The notes under the pieces: generated by a model
Databases searched by the model: none
Told to the model about the DNA's origin: nothing
The model's input: only the letters and a program-made list of their open reading frames with translations
Program-made: the position numbers and the translations under genes
DNA from: Serinus canaria
Lineage: Eukaryota; Chordata; Aves; Passeriformes; Fringillidae
Assembly (NCBI RefSeq): GCF_022539315.1
Contig: NC_066342.1
Coordinates: forward strand, 17,501,346-17,565,345
Length of the DNA stretch: 64,000 nucleotides
Reading direction: 5' to 3'
Shown: positions 43,353-56,345 of the stretch, piece after piece
Layout: every line of letters begins with the position of its first letter
Position numbering within the stretch: the stretch's first letter is position 1

Positions 43353-43982
43353 TGCTATAAATGATCAACGAGAAAGCCAATTTAATAAATGCGAAAGTTT
43401 TTATTTTCACGACCAAAATATGGTCCTCAAAAAGCCACAGTCAAACAGACAGCGTCGAGCCCAGGATTGGTGCTGGGTGAACCTAGATCTGACCTCTATT
43501 GCACAGGATCTCCCTCTGTTCACAAATGCCGTCTCCAGTGGGGCTGTTTTATAGATTTTAATGCCTGAGACAGAGGTGACTTGATTTCTTTTGTAACCCC
43601 GCATATGTATGAAGTTTTCTTTCACTATGCAGGGCTGGACAATTGCTGTTTCCTGGGTAGGGTAGTGGCGGGTGCTGATCATGTCAGGGGAAGTAGTGTA
43701 TTCAGATGTATGTTTCCAGACGACTTCAGTTATCTTGATTGATGATATCTATCCAGTGCTGATCATCCTTGGGTGTTCCCTGATGGTTCCGGGGAAGCCC
43801 ATCTCCCCGCCAGCCACCTGGGATTCTTCTCATGCTGCCACCAGGAGTTTCATAATTCCAGTGTGGTAATCTGTCTCCAGGTTGTCCGTGGTCAGAGGTT
43901 TGTTGGATGTTGAATTAATTTTACAATTTTTATTTTATACATTTTCCTCTTAAGCATGAATTACTTTTCATTACATATTACA
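43353..43982 (-). mobile_element. Solo LTR, family LTR-gamma, copy 3 (630 bp)
   Basis: Minus strand TGTAATATGTAATG...GATCATTTATAGCA with perfect 4-bp duplication GGGA (43349-43352 and 43983-43986). It is the most diverged of the three solo copies. Confidence 0.9.
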
Positions 43983-45006
43983 GGGACATGTACTGGGGTA
44001 TAAATAACAATGCAATAGGAATTTGAGGCTCAAAAATGTCACCACATTGAGCTCTGGCTTAAACACATTGGAGAGCAACATGGGCTTTTCTTCACCCAAC
44101 AGCTGACTTCCCGTTAAAAAAATTTGTGCAACTATATAATATCCAAATTAAGCCTGAAATATTTTGGTTTGGTTTTTTACAGTGCTGTTGGAGGTTAGGA
44201 TTTTTCCTTTTTTTTTCTTTCTCTCACAGAATTTTCTCCCATTTGTTGCCTAAGAGATGATAACCATGACACTTAAGAGACAAAAGATGTGGCTGGGAAG
44301 AGGAGGAGGGGGAAAGGTGCAGTTTGCTACCATCTGTTAGCTGGGGGGGGTTCTCTTGGGAAGTGCAGAAATATGAGATTTTGGCTGGGGGATGAGGGGC
44401 TGAGCTCGGCTCGCTTTCTTGCTCTCGGGGTCGGAATGGGGACAGGTGTGGTTTTGGTGCTGGACTGCTGCTGCCCAGGGGAATTCTCTGCCACTGTGGA
44501 CCTTTTGTCCTTCCCTGCTTCTCCTTATCATGGGTGAGCATCTGCTCACAAGAGCAGCTGTTGAACTGGGACCTTTCAACACCCAATCTCACTGGAAAGG
44601 ACTTTCAATATCTGCTCAGGTGCCTCAGGGAAAAACCTGGCACCTCAAACCCCTCCCTCTGTGGAGGGAGCATCTCCTGGCTGCTGCTGCCCAGCCCCTC
44701 TGTTTTCTCCCTCTGTTTCAGGATTATTTGCTACACTTTAACCCAACACCCTGCATCCGCCCCAACACTCGGCAGCTCCTGCTATGGCTGTGGAGTTTTT
44801 GCTACACTTTGTCGCCCTGGGTGTGCTCACCTCTGCTGTTCCAGCCTCCTCCTCCTCCGAGGTTCCTGCTACAGTCCATTTCATGGCCCAGATGGGCACT
44901 GAGACTGGCTGCTTCCCATGAGTTTGAAAAGGAAGCCCCTTTTCTCTCTCTTCTGCTGGCTGAGCCACCATTAGCTGTGTGGAGAGACAGCTGAGTTCGC
45001 ACCACA

Positions 45007-45020
45007 GCGCCCCCTGCAGC
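45007..45020 (-). promoter_or_regulatory. CTCF-like motif carried by LTR-H, copy 2
   Basis: Minus strand GCTGCAGGGGGCGC, 12 of 14 positions of the CTCF core, at the place homologous to 10342-10355. Confidence 0.35.
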
Positions 45021-45192
45021 CACAAGGAATCCTTGCACCTGCTCTGCCTGGCTGGGATCCAACAGTGCTCCTGCCGACTGTGGCCATAACTACACCAAAG
45101 GGGAAAGTGCCTGACAGCCGAGAGAAGGCTGTTTTTGGGTTTCTGGGATTTTGTTTCTCTGTTTGTTGTTGCTGCAGTTATTGCTTGTTGGC

Positions 45193-45816
45193 TGTGAAAA
45201 GCGCCAATCACTTGTTTTAAGAATTTTAAAAGTTTAATAGTAATAAAATGGTTATAAAAATAGTAATATGAGTAATAAAAATTTGAACAATTTGGATTAG
45301 GACAATACAAGACGATAAAAACAAAGAGTTACAGACAGTCCAGGTACCTCTTTCTGGGCAAAATAAGCCCCAAAAAGGACACACATTAATAGAGGATTGA
45401 CCCTTAAAAACAATAGCCTTTTGCATATTTATACACCTCATACATGATGCATAAATTCCATTCAAACAAAGGATTCTTTCTGGTCACTGTCAGCTTCTTC
45501 CTCTTAATCCTGACGGCATCTTCATGGCTGAGTGAGGCGGGAAGAAGTTAGTTTCTTCTGATAAGAGATCAATAAATTCTTTTTCTCTGGAAGATTTAGG
45601 TGTCCTGTGGCTGCTATCCGTGCGAGTAGCTCGTTCCTCTCTTTAAAAAAAAGTATCTTACATAGCATAGTTTCTAGTTTAACAATATGTTATAACCTAA
45701 AACTATATTTAACACACTACTTAAGAAAATAATAGAGCATAACTTTCTAACATAACACATATAATATTCATTTTAATATTTGTGAAAAACCAATAATAAA
45801 ATATGCATTTTTCACA
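45193..45816 (-). mobile_element. Solo LTR, family LTR-I, copy 2 (624 bp)
   Basis: TGTGAAAA...TTTTTCACA ends, perfect 5-bp duplication TTGGC (45188-45192 and 45817-45821), same length as copy 1. It lies inside LTR-H like copy 1, but at another position and in the opposite orientation to the window. Confidence 0.93.
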
Positions 45817-46760
45817 TTGGCCTTGTTATATATTGTCAGGGGTTGATGCTGGCCAAATGCCAGTGCTCCTACGAAAAATCATTCACTCACTTTGCTATAT
45901 TTGAGCAGAGGAGGAGGAATGATCAATTTAAAAAAGCTCATTGGGTGAGATAAGGATTAGGAGAAAAACACTTTAAGGGCAAAACAGGCTCAAAAATTTC
46001 AGAGGTGTAAAGAAAAATTTATTAACAGAATTAAAAGAGGATAATGAGAACTAAAATAAATCTTTAGAACACCTTCCCCCCCAGCTCTTCTTTCCTTCCC
46101 ACCAACAGCACATGGAGACAAGACATGGGATTTTTAGTTAGTTTGTGACTTGTAAAGATGTTTCTTCAGTTTGCGGTCTTTCCCACAGGAGACAGTTCTC
46201 TGTGAACTTCTCCAATGTGGTTCTAATTTTTATGAGTAGCAGTCCTGCCCTAAAACCTGCTGCAACATGAGTCCCTCCCACAGGCAAAAAAGTCTTCCCA
46301 TAACTGTTTTTTTCATGGGCCATTTGGTTCATGGGCTACAGTCTTTTAAGGATGAGTTCTTCTAGTATAAAAGCAAGGATCTTCTTTTTCTGTCTCTGGA
46401 AGCAAAGATTCTCTCTCTCTCTGTTCAAGCCTCTAACCAGATCACAGCTTCTCAGCATCCACAGGTTCCAGCATGAGCACTTTTTCTCATAAGCTGTGGG
46501 TGAATTCTGCATCCCCCAATGCACTTCATGAATTACAGGGAAAAAGTTTGTCGTATTACATTCCTCACCATGGCTTGCAGGAGAATTTCAGCTCTGATGC
46601 TCAAAGTACCTCCTCTTCCCCTTCCCTCTTTTGCCCCAGCCTTAGTGTTGCCATGTTGCTCTCCTCATGTGTCTTCACCTTTCCCTTTTCTCTGATTCGG
46701 GAGAGAATTGGTTCCGTAGGTTCATTTATTCTCAAGTTCTATCAGTTGAAAAGATGTTAT

Positions 46761-48829
46761 ATGTAAGAGCCTAAATGAGAGATGCGGGACTCCAGGCGGC
46801 TCTCCAAAATTCAGTTTTTTACATCCAAGATGTTACAGCAGTCCAGGGTCGTGGGTGACAGAGCCTGTGCCTACAGCTGTCAGCTCCAGCTGCAGGCAGG
46901 CCTGGAGACCCTTTGGTTTTGGTTACATTGCATTATATATTTTGCTTAGCATTTTAATACAGTATAACTAATCTATACCTTAACTATTATCTATAGCCTA
47001 TCATAACTACTATAATTACCATATTCATGTTACTATTCTCCAATCACTAAAAGTTAGTACATTACAGTTTAAGCTAGAAGTTGTTTTTCAGTTTTCTTGC
47101 AGTGGAAAATTCTGAGACCTTTTTTCTACTTGTAACATCGGCAGGCTTGTTTGCCTGTGCTATCTTTCTGCTTGCTAAAAAAAACATCTTCTTGTTTGAG
47201 GTGGGTTTATCCTTTGCTCTAAGTCATAAAAACCCTTTCTAACTAACATACCCTTTGCCTTCTTGGTTATCCAGTAAGACTGGCTCAGCAATTCTTTTCT
47301 TCTATATCAAAACTTGCTTCCATCTCTATTCCTTCATCAGACTCTACATTTAAAAATCTTTCTGCTAAGCATACATATCTGTGAGACTTTCTTGTCAAAC
47401 TTTCATCCTTCCCAACAGATAGAGTTCTGAAATGCTGAAAGATTGATCCCGTCTGGGCTCTGTGTCAGGAAATTGCTCGTCATGTCTCTTGCTGCTGATT
47501 ACGTGGTCCTCACAGGCATCGTGCGAGCCGTGCTGGCTGTCGGCTCCACTCCATGCTTTTCCTCTTGCGGGTGCCAAAAAAAGAAAAGTTGCTGCCGTCC
47601 TTGCCCTTCTGTTCACAACATGGCTGACTAAAAGTGATTAAGCAAATAAACCTCATTGAGAGCCATGCTGAGATAGCCGCTGTCCTGGCTGCCCTGATCT
47701 CGGCTGCGCGGTCCTGGTCACATGGCCGGTCCCAGACTGGAATGGTGGCGGCTGCACAGCCACTCTTGTCCCTGGCTGCTCCTGGCCTTGGGGCTGCCTC
47801 CAGTGCCAGTCATGGGGCTGGTCCAGGTGCTGGTCCCAGCTGCATGCTTGCTCGTGGTGCTGGGATGGCCCCCAGTGGCATGGCCTGGTGGTGCTGCCAG
47901 GAAAGGGACTGGCAGGCCCTCCTGGGAAGGGGCTTGGCCAGCCCCCTCACCACTCCTCAGATGTGAGGGAGAAAGTGAGCTTCCCACTGTGGTGATTGAA
48001 GGACACGGACCATGCTATGTGAAATAAACAGGGCAGGAGATCTTTCTCCTTTTTTGATGCCTTCATTAAAAGTGATCAGCTCAAGGTTGGGAGGCCCGAC
48101 GGATCTACAGGTTTGCCGTCGCAGCTCCCTGGAGTGACTCGGAGGAGGCGGCAAATGCAGCTTTGTCCACCAGGGGGCAGAGCTGGGGGATCCATCCTCA
48201 CAAGAGCAGGCTGGGGTATACACCCCTGGATCCTGATTTTGAGTTTGCAGTCTCGGGTCCTGGCTCCAACCAACATCTTCTTAAGTTGTGGTGAGGGGCT
48301 ATTAAGGTTTTCAGAGTCTCTGCTGGCTCCAGACTTTGCCCCTAATGTCCAGACACTATTTTGATCCCTAAATTCCATATTGGCTCGCTGGTTTAGGGGT
48401 TCATTAATTGCGTTTGGTGGGGGGGCTTGTCTCATTGCATCTTGGCTCTAAACTTATTTTGCATACCAACTCCTGGTTCCCTCCCCTCCACCGTCTGTGG
48501 GGGGGTTCCATCCTCCCACCTGGCCACAAGCAGGGTGATGCTGATACGATAGAGTGAATTCTCAACCATAGATGGCTAACGACCTGATACTTAACAGGTG
48601 ATTACAACATGCAGCCAACCAAAGCACTCCTCTCTGCCAGAACTGGTTAAACTTGTAATTCTACAACCTTTGCAAAAAAATGGGTAACCCTTTTTATGTT
48701 CATAACACTATGCAAACAAAGTCGCTTTATTACACTTATCTCCGGTATTTATAGTTCTCTAATGTCTGTACAAAATTTTCCACTAGGACCCCTTTGCCTC
48801 TGTTCCCTTAGCAATACAATCTTTTCGGT
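46761..48829. mobile_element. Retroelement insertion(s) inside LTR-A, copy 6, unresolved
   Basis: Starts TGTAAGAGCC, and the minus-strand side (46761-47630) resembles an LTR ending GGCTCTTACA. From 47640 the plus strand is GC-rich, with GTGAAATAAACAGG near 48020 (polyadenylation-like) and GACGGATCTACA near 48110, resembling another LTR and leader. No protein domain is readable and I could not pair the ends. Confidence 0.45.
48167..48180 (+). promoter_or_regulatory. CTCF-like core motif, full match
   Basis: CCACCAGGGGGCAG satisfies all 14 positions of CCASYAGRKGGCRS. It lies in the unresolved retroelement stretch. Confidence 0.45.
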
Positions 48830-49398
48830 TATCAAGTCCCTGTTACATTCTTTTGTGCCAGCAATGTCCTTGTTATATCTTCTCTAGTCAGAGTGGTCAG
48901 AGTGAGCAGACATGATGTCTTCACTTTTGTGCTTGCCTTTAGTTTATCTCTCCCACGGCTTCCACTGTACCAGGGCCAGGAGGTCTGTAGGGCTACCCAG
49001 CTCAGCTTCTGTAGCTGTCTGATCTTCCACATTCCACAGTTTTGTCTCTCCTAAATATGTTATCAGAAGCATTACCGGCTTTTCTAATTGACTTAGCAGT
49101 GTGCCTATTCTCAGACCCAGCCAGCGATTGGTTTTGCCAGGCACAGAGGAAGCTTTTAGCAGCTCCTAACAGAAAATCACTTCCATGGCTGACTTCTCAC
49201 CAAAAATCAATTAATGCAAAACCAAGACATATAAATATATTCTGGAAAAGAACTGTTATTCATTTTTGCATATCTTTGCCTGAAAGCCCCATAATTTCAA
49301 AGTTATATAGTTTGGAGGGAAGGGGGTCATATTTTCCATTCCAAGGGAGGTTCCTGCCTTCCCTGGTAGACACCTGTCTTTCAAACCATGACAAGTGC

Positions 49399-51329
49399 TT
49401 TCACAGTCTATGGACTGTAACACACACCCCCGAAATCATGCCTGAATTTGAACTTCTGAATAGTGTTACATCTTTTTCTCCCTTGTTTTCTGAGAGGGTT
49501 TTTGCTGCACTCCCTTGACTTTGCTGAATATTTTCCTGAAGGCAGTAGTGGAGTAATTATTAAGGTTAAAAAAAAACCTATTAAAAGTGTCAGAGAAAAC
49601 AGAAAAAAAAATCTGGATTTCTAAAGATCCCAAATAAAAACTCAATGTCTCTTTGACCAAGCAGCTATTTTTGCTGGCTTGGCTATGTCCACATCCTAAA
49701 CCCCTTCCCCATGCTCCATGAAAGACTTGACTTTTAAATGAAATGAATGGAAGGTAGGAATTTTCTCTCTTAAAAAAAAAAAGTAGACATACCACAGGAC
49801 CAGAGGAGATGTGCATACATCCCCATTGACAGAGGGACCTACAGAGCCTAGAAACACATCACACTAAAAATCCTGCTAATGGGAGATTTCCTCATCCATT
49901 GTCTGAAAAAACAGGAGATTAATGTTTTCTGTCACATTTTACAATTTCTTTTTTACAAGAAGATGGACTCCCACCCTTTCTGCTGCCTTCCCACACTTTT
50001 TGCTGCCTTTCCTCTGATGTTATGGAAATAGAAACCAACACAATAAATGAGACCAAAAGTTCTTAAAATGTAAATTTCCTGCTCAGAGGCAGCAGGTAAG
50101 TGAATCCCATCCAGTTTGGGGAGATGTATATATAGCTGTGGGTGTAAATATAGGTATTTAGTGACAGGATAAGTGTTTCTTGCAAACCAAGTTGATGTGG
50201 TTGAAAATTGTCCTTTCAGTGGGAAATTTATTGCTGCACACAATGCTTGAATGTCTCTTCCAAGCCTTTCCTGGATGGTGGGATTGAAAGATTTCATTGT
50301 GACTAACAGAAATAGTGATAGGAACATGGTCTTCACACTTGCAGCCACATGATGCTGCCCTGCTGTCCATGTCTCCAGTGTTATTCTGCTTTATCCTTCT
50401 CATAGTGATACCACAGTGGAGAAACCCCTCATTGCTGGCTTGCTTTCTTTTCAATTTTTTTATACAGTTCCTGTAATGTAAAAGCAGAGGAACTATTGAT
50501 AAAGCTTAATTTCTTCCTGCTTTTGTTACCTGCTTGATTATTTAATTTCAATTGTACATTCTTCTGAGGTGCCTTGTCCAAATGGAAAGATGATATATTG
50601 GTCTCCTCGAGACAGGTCTATATAAGCTCTTGGAGATCTATATCACACCCGTGAGAGTTCAGCCACCTCAGATGGCATCAAATCAGCAGGATGGCTTCAG
50701 TGGTGGTGTTGAAAACAGAAAAGTTTTAATAAAAGGCAAAATAACAAAGCTCTTTACTGAGAAAAACCAAGCCAGGGGCAAGAGGCTCTTGCTTCTGGTA
50801 AAACACCCCACAAAAGTGATTAGTTCCTTTGTTCTCTTCTTTTTCTAGTAAATTGCTTAGGCAGGACTTTTTGGCTTCTGTCCAATTGGCTATCCTTAAG
50901 TTTGAGGTGAAGTCCCCAAGGTCCTATGAGCCCCTTCTGGGCTTTTTTCCTTTTTAAGGAGACAAAGGAAAATTTTCTCACTCCATCAACAGGGGGCACA
51001 TTCCTACACAAAGAAAATATGTATGCTTATAGGAGCTGTTTGTTTCCCTTTAACTAGAAAAAAATAAAACCCCTTGGCTGTGCAAAATAAGCAGATATCA
51101 CAGAAGATATATATTGCTTCTACTTGATGGTCCTGGAGAGGGAACCACCAACACTTGCTCCATCACACGCCTGTGAGCAACATTATTCCTTAAAGCTGGC
51201 AGGCTATGTATGCCTTTGTTTGGCCAGCCTTCCTCTTGGGGCTATGAATAAATATAACATTAAAATGTGTTACTCATGTTTGGGTTGCTGCATGTTTACT
51301 AGATAAGAATGAGAAGGATTAGGGCTGTG
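49399..51329. other. Intergenic, no recognised feature
   Basis: Apparently single-copy, AT-rich; short open frames only. I see no repeat shared in the window. Confidence 0.4.
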
Positions 51330-51334
51330 ACCTA

Positions 51335-51968
51335 GTTTAGGGCAAATTTGAGAGAAAACCGCCAAAAGGGGCCCCTCCAGAAAGCAAACCCTCATGGCCC
51401 CTCCCTCCAACTGGTACGGGAATGGTTTCCTCAGAGACAAGTGGAAAAAACCTGTTTATTTAACAGGCAAAGCACTCCCCACCACACAATATTAACAATA
51501 CCGGATGACAAAACTCATTTGCTGCTCTGAAGAGACAACAAATTCAGAAAGTCTCTCCAGTGGGTGGTCGCTCTGTTATCAGTCCTTCTGGCACTGGGAA
51601 AGGCTGCAGAGTAGGCCCTCGCAGGTTACAAAGTGCAAGCTCTTGGTGTCTCTCCGGGTACCGGTCTAGAGCAGGTTCAAATGGTTCCAAGAAAAGGGAA
51701 AGAAAAACAGTCCAGGGAAAATTCAGACTGCCTCAACTAGCTAAACTAACTAAAAAGCAAAAGGAGTGCAGTGTTCTGCCCCATCCGTGTCCAGACGCCA
51801 ACAACAGTGGAGTTCTGTGTTCCAGGAGACTGTGGGGGAGAGTGCAGTTGATAACGAAACTCCGTGCTTCTTCTCTCCACCTTTGTTCTCAGCCAGTCTT
51901 GAAGGCACAGAATATAATATCCAGCATAAATAGAACACACGATTGGGGATACAAGCATCATAACATCA
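51335..51968 (-). mobile_element. Solo LTR, family LTR-N, copy 2
   Basis: Matches 10-636 along its length; perfect 5-bp duplication ACCTA (51330-51334 and 51969-51973). Minus strand TGATGTTATG start and the TTAAATAAACAGG signal near 51455. Confidence 0.88.
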
Positions 51969-51973
51969 ACCTA

Positions 51974-54900
51974 GTGCAGGCTGGTAGTTGCATGGACATG
52001 GTTTGCAGGAGCAGGGGTAGAGATGAGACACCCTGTCCGGTTGTTTCATGGTTGTTCCACATCAATAATCCAGACTGAAGCCAGTTTTTAACATTCAGAT
52101 ATAAAGTACAAATTTGCATTTGTTGTCTTTTAAAAGAAAGCATGAATTCAGGATGATCTCCAGGTTTCCAGCTGGATGGAACCAGCAGGGCTCACTGTGG
52201 CTGCTGGACCTCCTAGGCATGCCACAGCATGCTGGCAGTGGCTGGTCTGCTCCAGCCATTTGGTCTGTAGTCAATAAAAGCTTGGGTTTCCAAAAGCAAA
52301 AGTTCTAGGGTGATCTTTTTTAAAGCTCTTATCTCATTTTGTTTATTACCATCCATGCCACTGCAACTTGTTCAGCTCTGCAGCTAGGACCTCAGGTGGG
52401 GACAGCACTGGGAAATGTCAAGGACAGAGAAGCTTCAGGGTTGCCTGTGATTGCACAAGTAAGTAACTCTAATGGTATGGAGAACCAGGGGGCTATGTGG
52501 ATCATAGACAGACTTTGAGATGTAACTGGCATGCTAAAAAAATCATCTCCTCACATGTAGATTTTGATCTGGAAACCCAGTGATAGGTTTTGCTATCTAG
52601 ATTGCTGTAATAAAGTTTCCACTTGTGCTTTATTTTGCTTTCACTGCAAATCAGCCCCACATGCCTTAAGGCTTTGAGAGTCAGTTCAGTCCCCATGTTC
52701 CCCATGGCATCATTGCCTGGTGCCAGCAGTGTCCCAGCAAAACAGATCACCACCCTGATAAGCAGAAAGGTGAGGAGTTGAACTCACACTAAAATGGTAT
52801 TTCAGTCTGTAAGAACAAAAGGGGTAAAAAAATACCCTTGCCATTAGGGTGTGAGCAACCAACTTGTCTTGCAATAACAATATTTTTTTTCTGTTTTATT
52901 TTTTTTATGGTTAGAGTAAGAGTTAAAAGGCTACACTGTGCTTTGGGTTTTCTAGTTGCTGCATCATGTGACCCCAGTGACTCCAAGTCAAGCCTCATTA
53001 TATAATGGTGGGGTGTTTTGTTGGAAAATCTCAATTTAATCCTTTCAGAGCAGAATTTGCTGGGGTTTTTTCTTTTATAACATAATTTAATTTCCCCCCC
53101 TGCCTACCTCTCTCCCTGCACACACACTGAAGGTGTCAGTCTGGGAGCAGGGTCCTTTCTTCCCTTTCTTCCCCTTTTGTGGTTTTTTTTTTTTTTTGGA
53201 TACTGCAGAGAAAGGGGGGGGGTGAAGGTTTATTTTTGTTTGCATGGGTTACAGCACTTTTCCCCTCCATCAGGGGAAAGGACTACGTGATGTGCAACAG
53301 GTATGAATGGAGCACAACCTTGTGACTCTTCATTGCTTGACTGAAGGGGGAGGGAGGGGAAAGAGAAAGAATTTTTTTTTTAAAAAGCTACTACCCAGTA
53401 ATTCCATCTGATTCATTTTGGCTGGAAAACTTTTTCATCACTGCGGTTCTTAAGCCAGGAGGATGCTTTCTTCTGGCTTCAAGAACAATAAAGGTGTCAG
53501 CAGCCTGATCCTCCCTCCTACACCCTCTTCCTTCCATTGTGAGGGGTCTGTGCAAATATCCCAGACTGCTTTTGCTGGGGCCTGAGGGGCATGAGCCATA
53601 TATGTGACATTAAAGAGAGATTCTGTGAACTCAGTAATCTTGAGCTGCAAAAAGAAAAAAAAAATAAATGAAGTCTCTGAGGCCCTCTATTTTAGATGTA
53701 GCATTGCACTCGGAGAAGTGTACCGATGAGTGTTTCTCATGGTGGGGGGAAATCTGTCCACTTACCATGCATAAGTGCTCCTTCACGATGCTATGGCAGC
53801 ATCTTTCCCAAGATTTGTTCAACAAGTGGCCAATACCCATAGAGGATAGGTGAACCCTCATGTTTCTCTGCTTGTCCAAGATGGGGAATTTCTGCTGCTC
53901 TCTCATAGTGAATGTGCAAAGCCTGGGTGGTGCTTCTGGTGTATGGTCTCCAGAAAGGATGAGGTTGAAGGAGGCACAGCTGCTTGTCAAGTGTTTGCTC
54001 CAGGGATTGACTACCATCTGGCAACATCCAGGTTTTCAAGCCAGCACTTTTAATGACATGCCTGCAATGTACCACCAGTCCTGCCCATTATTAAGGCTGC
54101 CTGCAGTTCTCTGTTAGGGGAGGTTGAACATGGATCAGAGGGCTACTGTGGTTTCTAGGAAATTTCTTGTGAATCCATAGCAAAATTTGCAGACCACGCT
54201 AGGTTCTGCCACCATGAATAGTGATACTTCTTCCAGGTGGTATCTGCCAGGCTAAATGCCACTTAGCTTCTCAAAGGAGAAGGTGGGACCTGTGGTCTTT
54301 TATGAGAAAGCAAATTCAACGTACTAAGTGTATCATGCTTCAAGACCTGATGCATTTACCAGATGAAAAGTGGATGATGCTCATCAAACTGTAGAAACCC
54401 ACCTCTTCTTTTTTCCCTTCTTTTCTAACACAATAACCATCTAATAGCATGTGTGACCTCTTGCTTTTTTTTCAGCTTGTTGGACCTTGGTATCAAGCAG
54501 TCACATGAATCATAATGGTGATTTTGCCATAAGGCAATTCCTGTTGTTATTACTTCTTTGCTATGTTGATAATGCTTTGATGGTGATGGTCATGATTTCC
54601 TCACACTACATGAGCTTTCCTGAAGATCAGCACTGTGAGCAGTGGAAGAAGTAGCTGTTAGAAAATTGCTTCTATCTGCTGAGAACTGGGTGACCAACTT
54701 CAAATGTATGTGCAGCTTGACATAATCTGAAGAGCACAGCAGCAGCTCCTCTTTCCTTTTGTCTGCTTTGTCAGTACAGGCAGGTGGGAACTCCTCTTCT
54801 GCAAATGGTCTGAGGGCTGAAGCAAGACCAAACCTAGTTTTGAAACTGTCAAGAGACCAGACTCCTAGCAATGGAGATGGGGGGGGAGTTGTCCCATATC

Positions 54901-55324
54901 TTGCCTGAAATCCTAAAGGTATGGTGGGAACACTCATGGCCAGAGAGGAATTCAGGGTCTCACCCCCACCCCTCTTGTAGTGCTACAGTCTTGGGACTAC
55001 AGACACTAGAGTCCATTAGCCGAAAGTTAAACTATTTGTAGTTTGCTTTATAAATGCTTAGGCAAACAGATTAAAACTCTTTTCTTTTTTACAAATGCCC
55101 TTGTTTGGCAGTAAAAGCAAGCAAGCAGCAAATTATTCTTTCAGCTGCTTTTCTCCTGGTGCTGGAGCAGCTTTCTGATCTTTGTGTTCAGCATCTAGCT
55201 CCAGGATTTCAGTGGTGTTTCCAAGGAGAGTAATGAAAGATAATTACATGGACTAGGTTGACCTTGGTGGAGGGAAGGTGAAATGTGACAGACTTCCAAG
55301 ATACAGCTCCTTTGTTTCTATTTC
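51974..55324. other. Intergenic, no recognised gene
   Basis: Apparently single-copy sequence with a T-run near 53183-53197, a G-run near 53213-53222 and an A/T-rich tract. Open frames up to 128 codons (53631-54017) show no domain. Confidence 0.4.
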
Positions 55325-55450
55325 TCATCTATCAGAAGAAATAGTGCCCAAGTGCCACAAAAATATAATGCAAGTCGCTCCAAGGGTTGCAAATGTACAT
55401 GAGGCTGGGAACCTGCTGCATTAGAGGTAAAGCACCTTGACCACTAGACC
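55325..55450 (-). mobile_element. Ancient tRNA-derived SINE, MIR/CORE-like
   Basis: Minus strand reads ATGGTCTAGTGGTCAAGG (box A-like), then GCAGGTTCCCAGCC (box B-like), and further down GTGGCACTTGGGCACT, reminiscent of the MIR core and 3' part. Diverged and without clear ends, as expected of an amniote-wide fossil SINE. Confidence 0.5.
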
Positions 55451-55965
55451 ATCCTGCTGTTCCTGTCTGAAGTAGAAGGAGATTGCCTTGTTTGGCTTCT
55501 ACTTGACACATCTTTTCATGGTGTGATTTGCATACAAGACAGGACTTGAATTTGTTCTGCCAGTCCTCAACTTCTGAGAGTTGTTTGTTCAGGAAGGGCA
55601 AGGCTGCAGTGCAGCAGTTGATAGTCATACTCTTCTGGGAGACCTAAGGTAGCTTTCCTGACATGAGGTTGAATGAAAAATAAGGTGTTTTGGCAGTGCA
55701 GAAGTCTTTCTGCATGTGCTGCAGCGAAAATTGATGATGTAGTGGTTGCCTAAAGTAGTTTGCAGTTTGGAGTAATCCAGGCATCTTTCACAGGTTCTTT
55801 TCCAAAGGTACTTGGTGCCATTGCTATGTGTAGCACAGGCAGATCAGATGTTCATGCCCTGGTGGGAAGGACTGACTGTTCAGGAGCAGATGATAATGCA
55901 GTAGAAGATGGCTAGAAATTAATTGGATGGTATCGGTGATATTTTTGCTCAATGTCTGGGAAGAA

Positions 55966-56338
55966 TGATGCATCTGACTCCATTGATATTAGAAGGCTAA
56001 TTAATTACTTTATTATATTATTCTATACTATATTACACTGCATCTAAACTGAAACTGCACAAGCACTCAACAAAATCTTGTGGCTGTCTGCTGACTGACA
56101 GTCTGGACACACGCCTGGCCCTGATAGGCCAAGGAAACAAAACACCATCACTTTGGATAAACAATCTCCATATTGCATTTTACTTTGGCACAACACAGGC
56201 ACAGCAAATGAGAAGAATTGTTTTGATCATTCTCTTCTCTCACTGCTTCTATCAGGTTCGGAGAATATGAATCCCACAGGATGGGGCTGGGTAAGGGATG
56301 GGAATGGGGCTTGGTGCTGTTCCATGAGTCCACTGTCA
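55966..56338 (-). mobile_element. LTR-like element
   Basis: The minus strand has a TATA-rich region and AATAAAGTAATTAATTAGCC near 55995-56020, then ends GGAGTCAGATGCATCA. GTCTGGG occurs close to both ends (55954-55960 and 56339-56345), but the element would then not end in TG...CA on both sides. A related AGAAGGCTAATCTGAG string occurs at the right edge of the window. Confidence 0.45.
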
Positions 56339-56345
56339 AGTCTGG

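Larger units (their letters stand above)
45835..49217 (-). mobile_element. LTR-A family, copy 6, interrupted
   Basis: Minus strand starts TGTCTTGGTTTTGCATTAA and ends CAACCCCTGACA, both matching LTR-A ends; flanks TATAT and TATAA suggest a 5-bp duplication with one change. The 3' part (45835-46760) has TTCCCTGTAATTCATGAA and AATAAATTTTTC blocks; the 5' part is about 48830-49217. The stretch between them is a further insertion. Confidence 0.7.
44186..49393 (+). mobile_element. LTR-H, copy 2, interrupted twice
   Basis: Perfect 5-bp duplication AGTGC (44181-44185 and 49394-49398). Start TGTTGGAGGTTAGG and end CAAACCATGACA. Own parts are 44186-45192, 45822-45834 and about 49223-49393, near 1.19 kb in total, matching copy 1. 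Guests are LTR-I (45193-45816) and an LTR-A copy (45835-49217). Confidence 0.87.
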
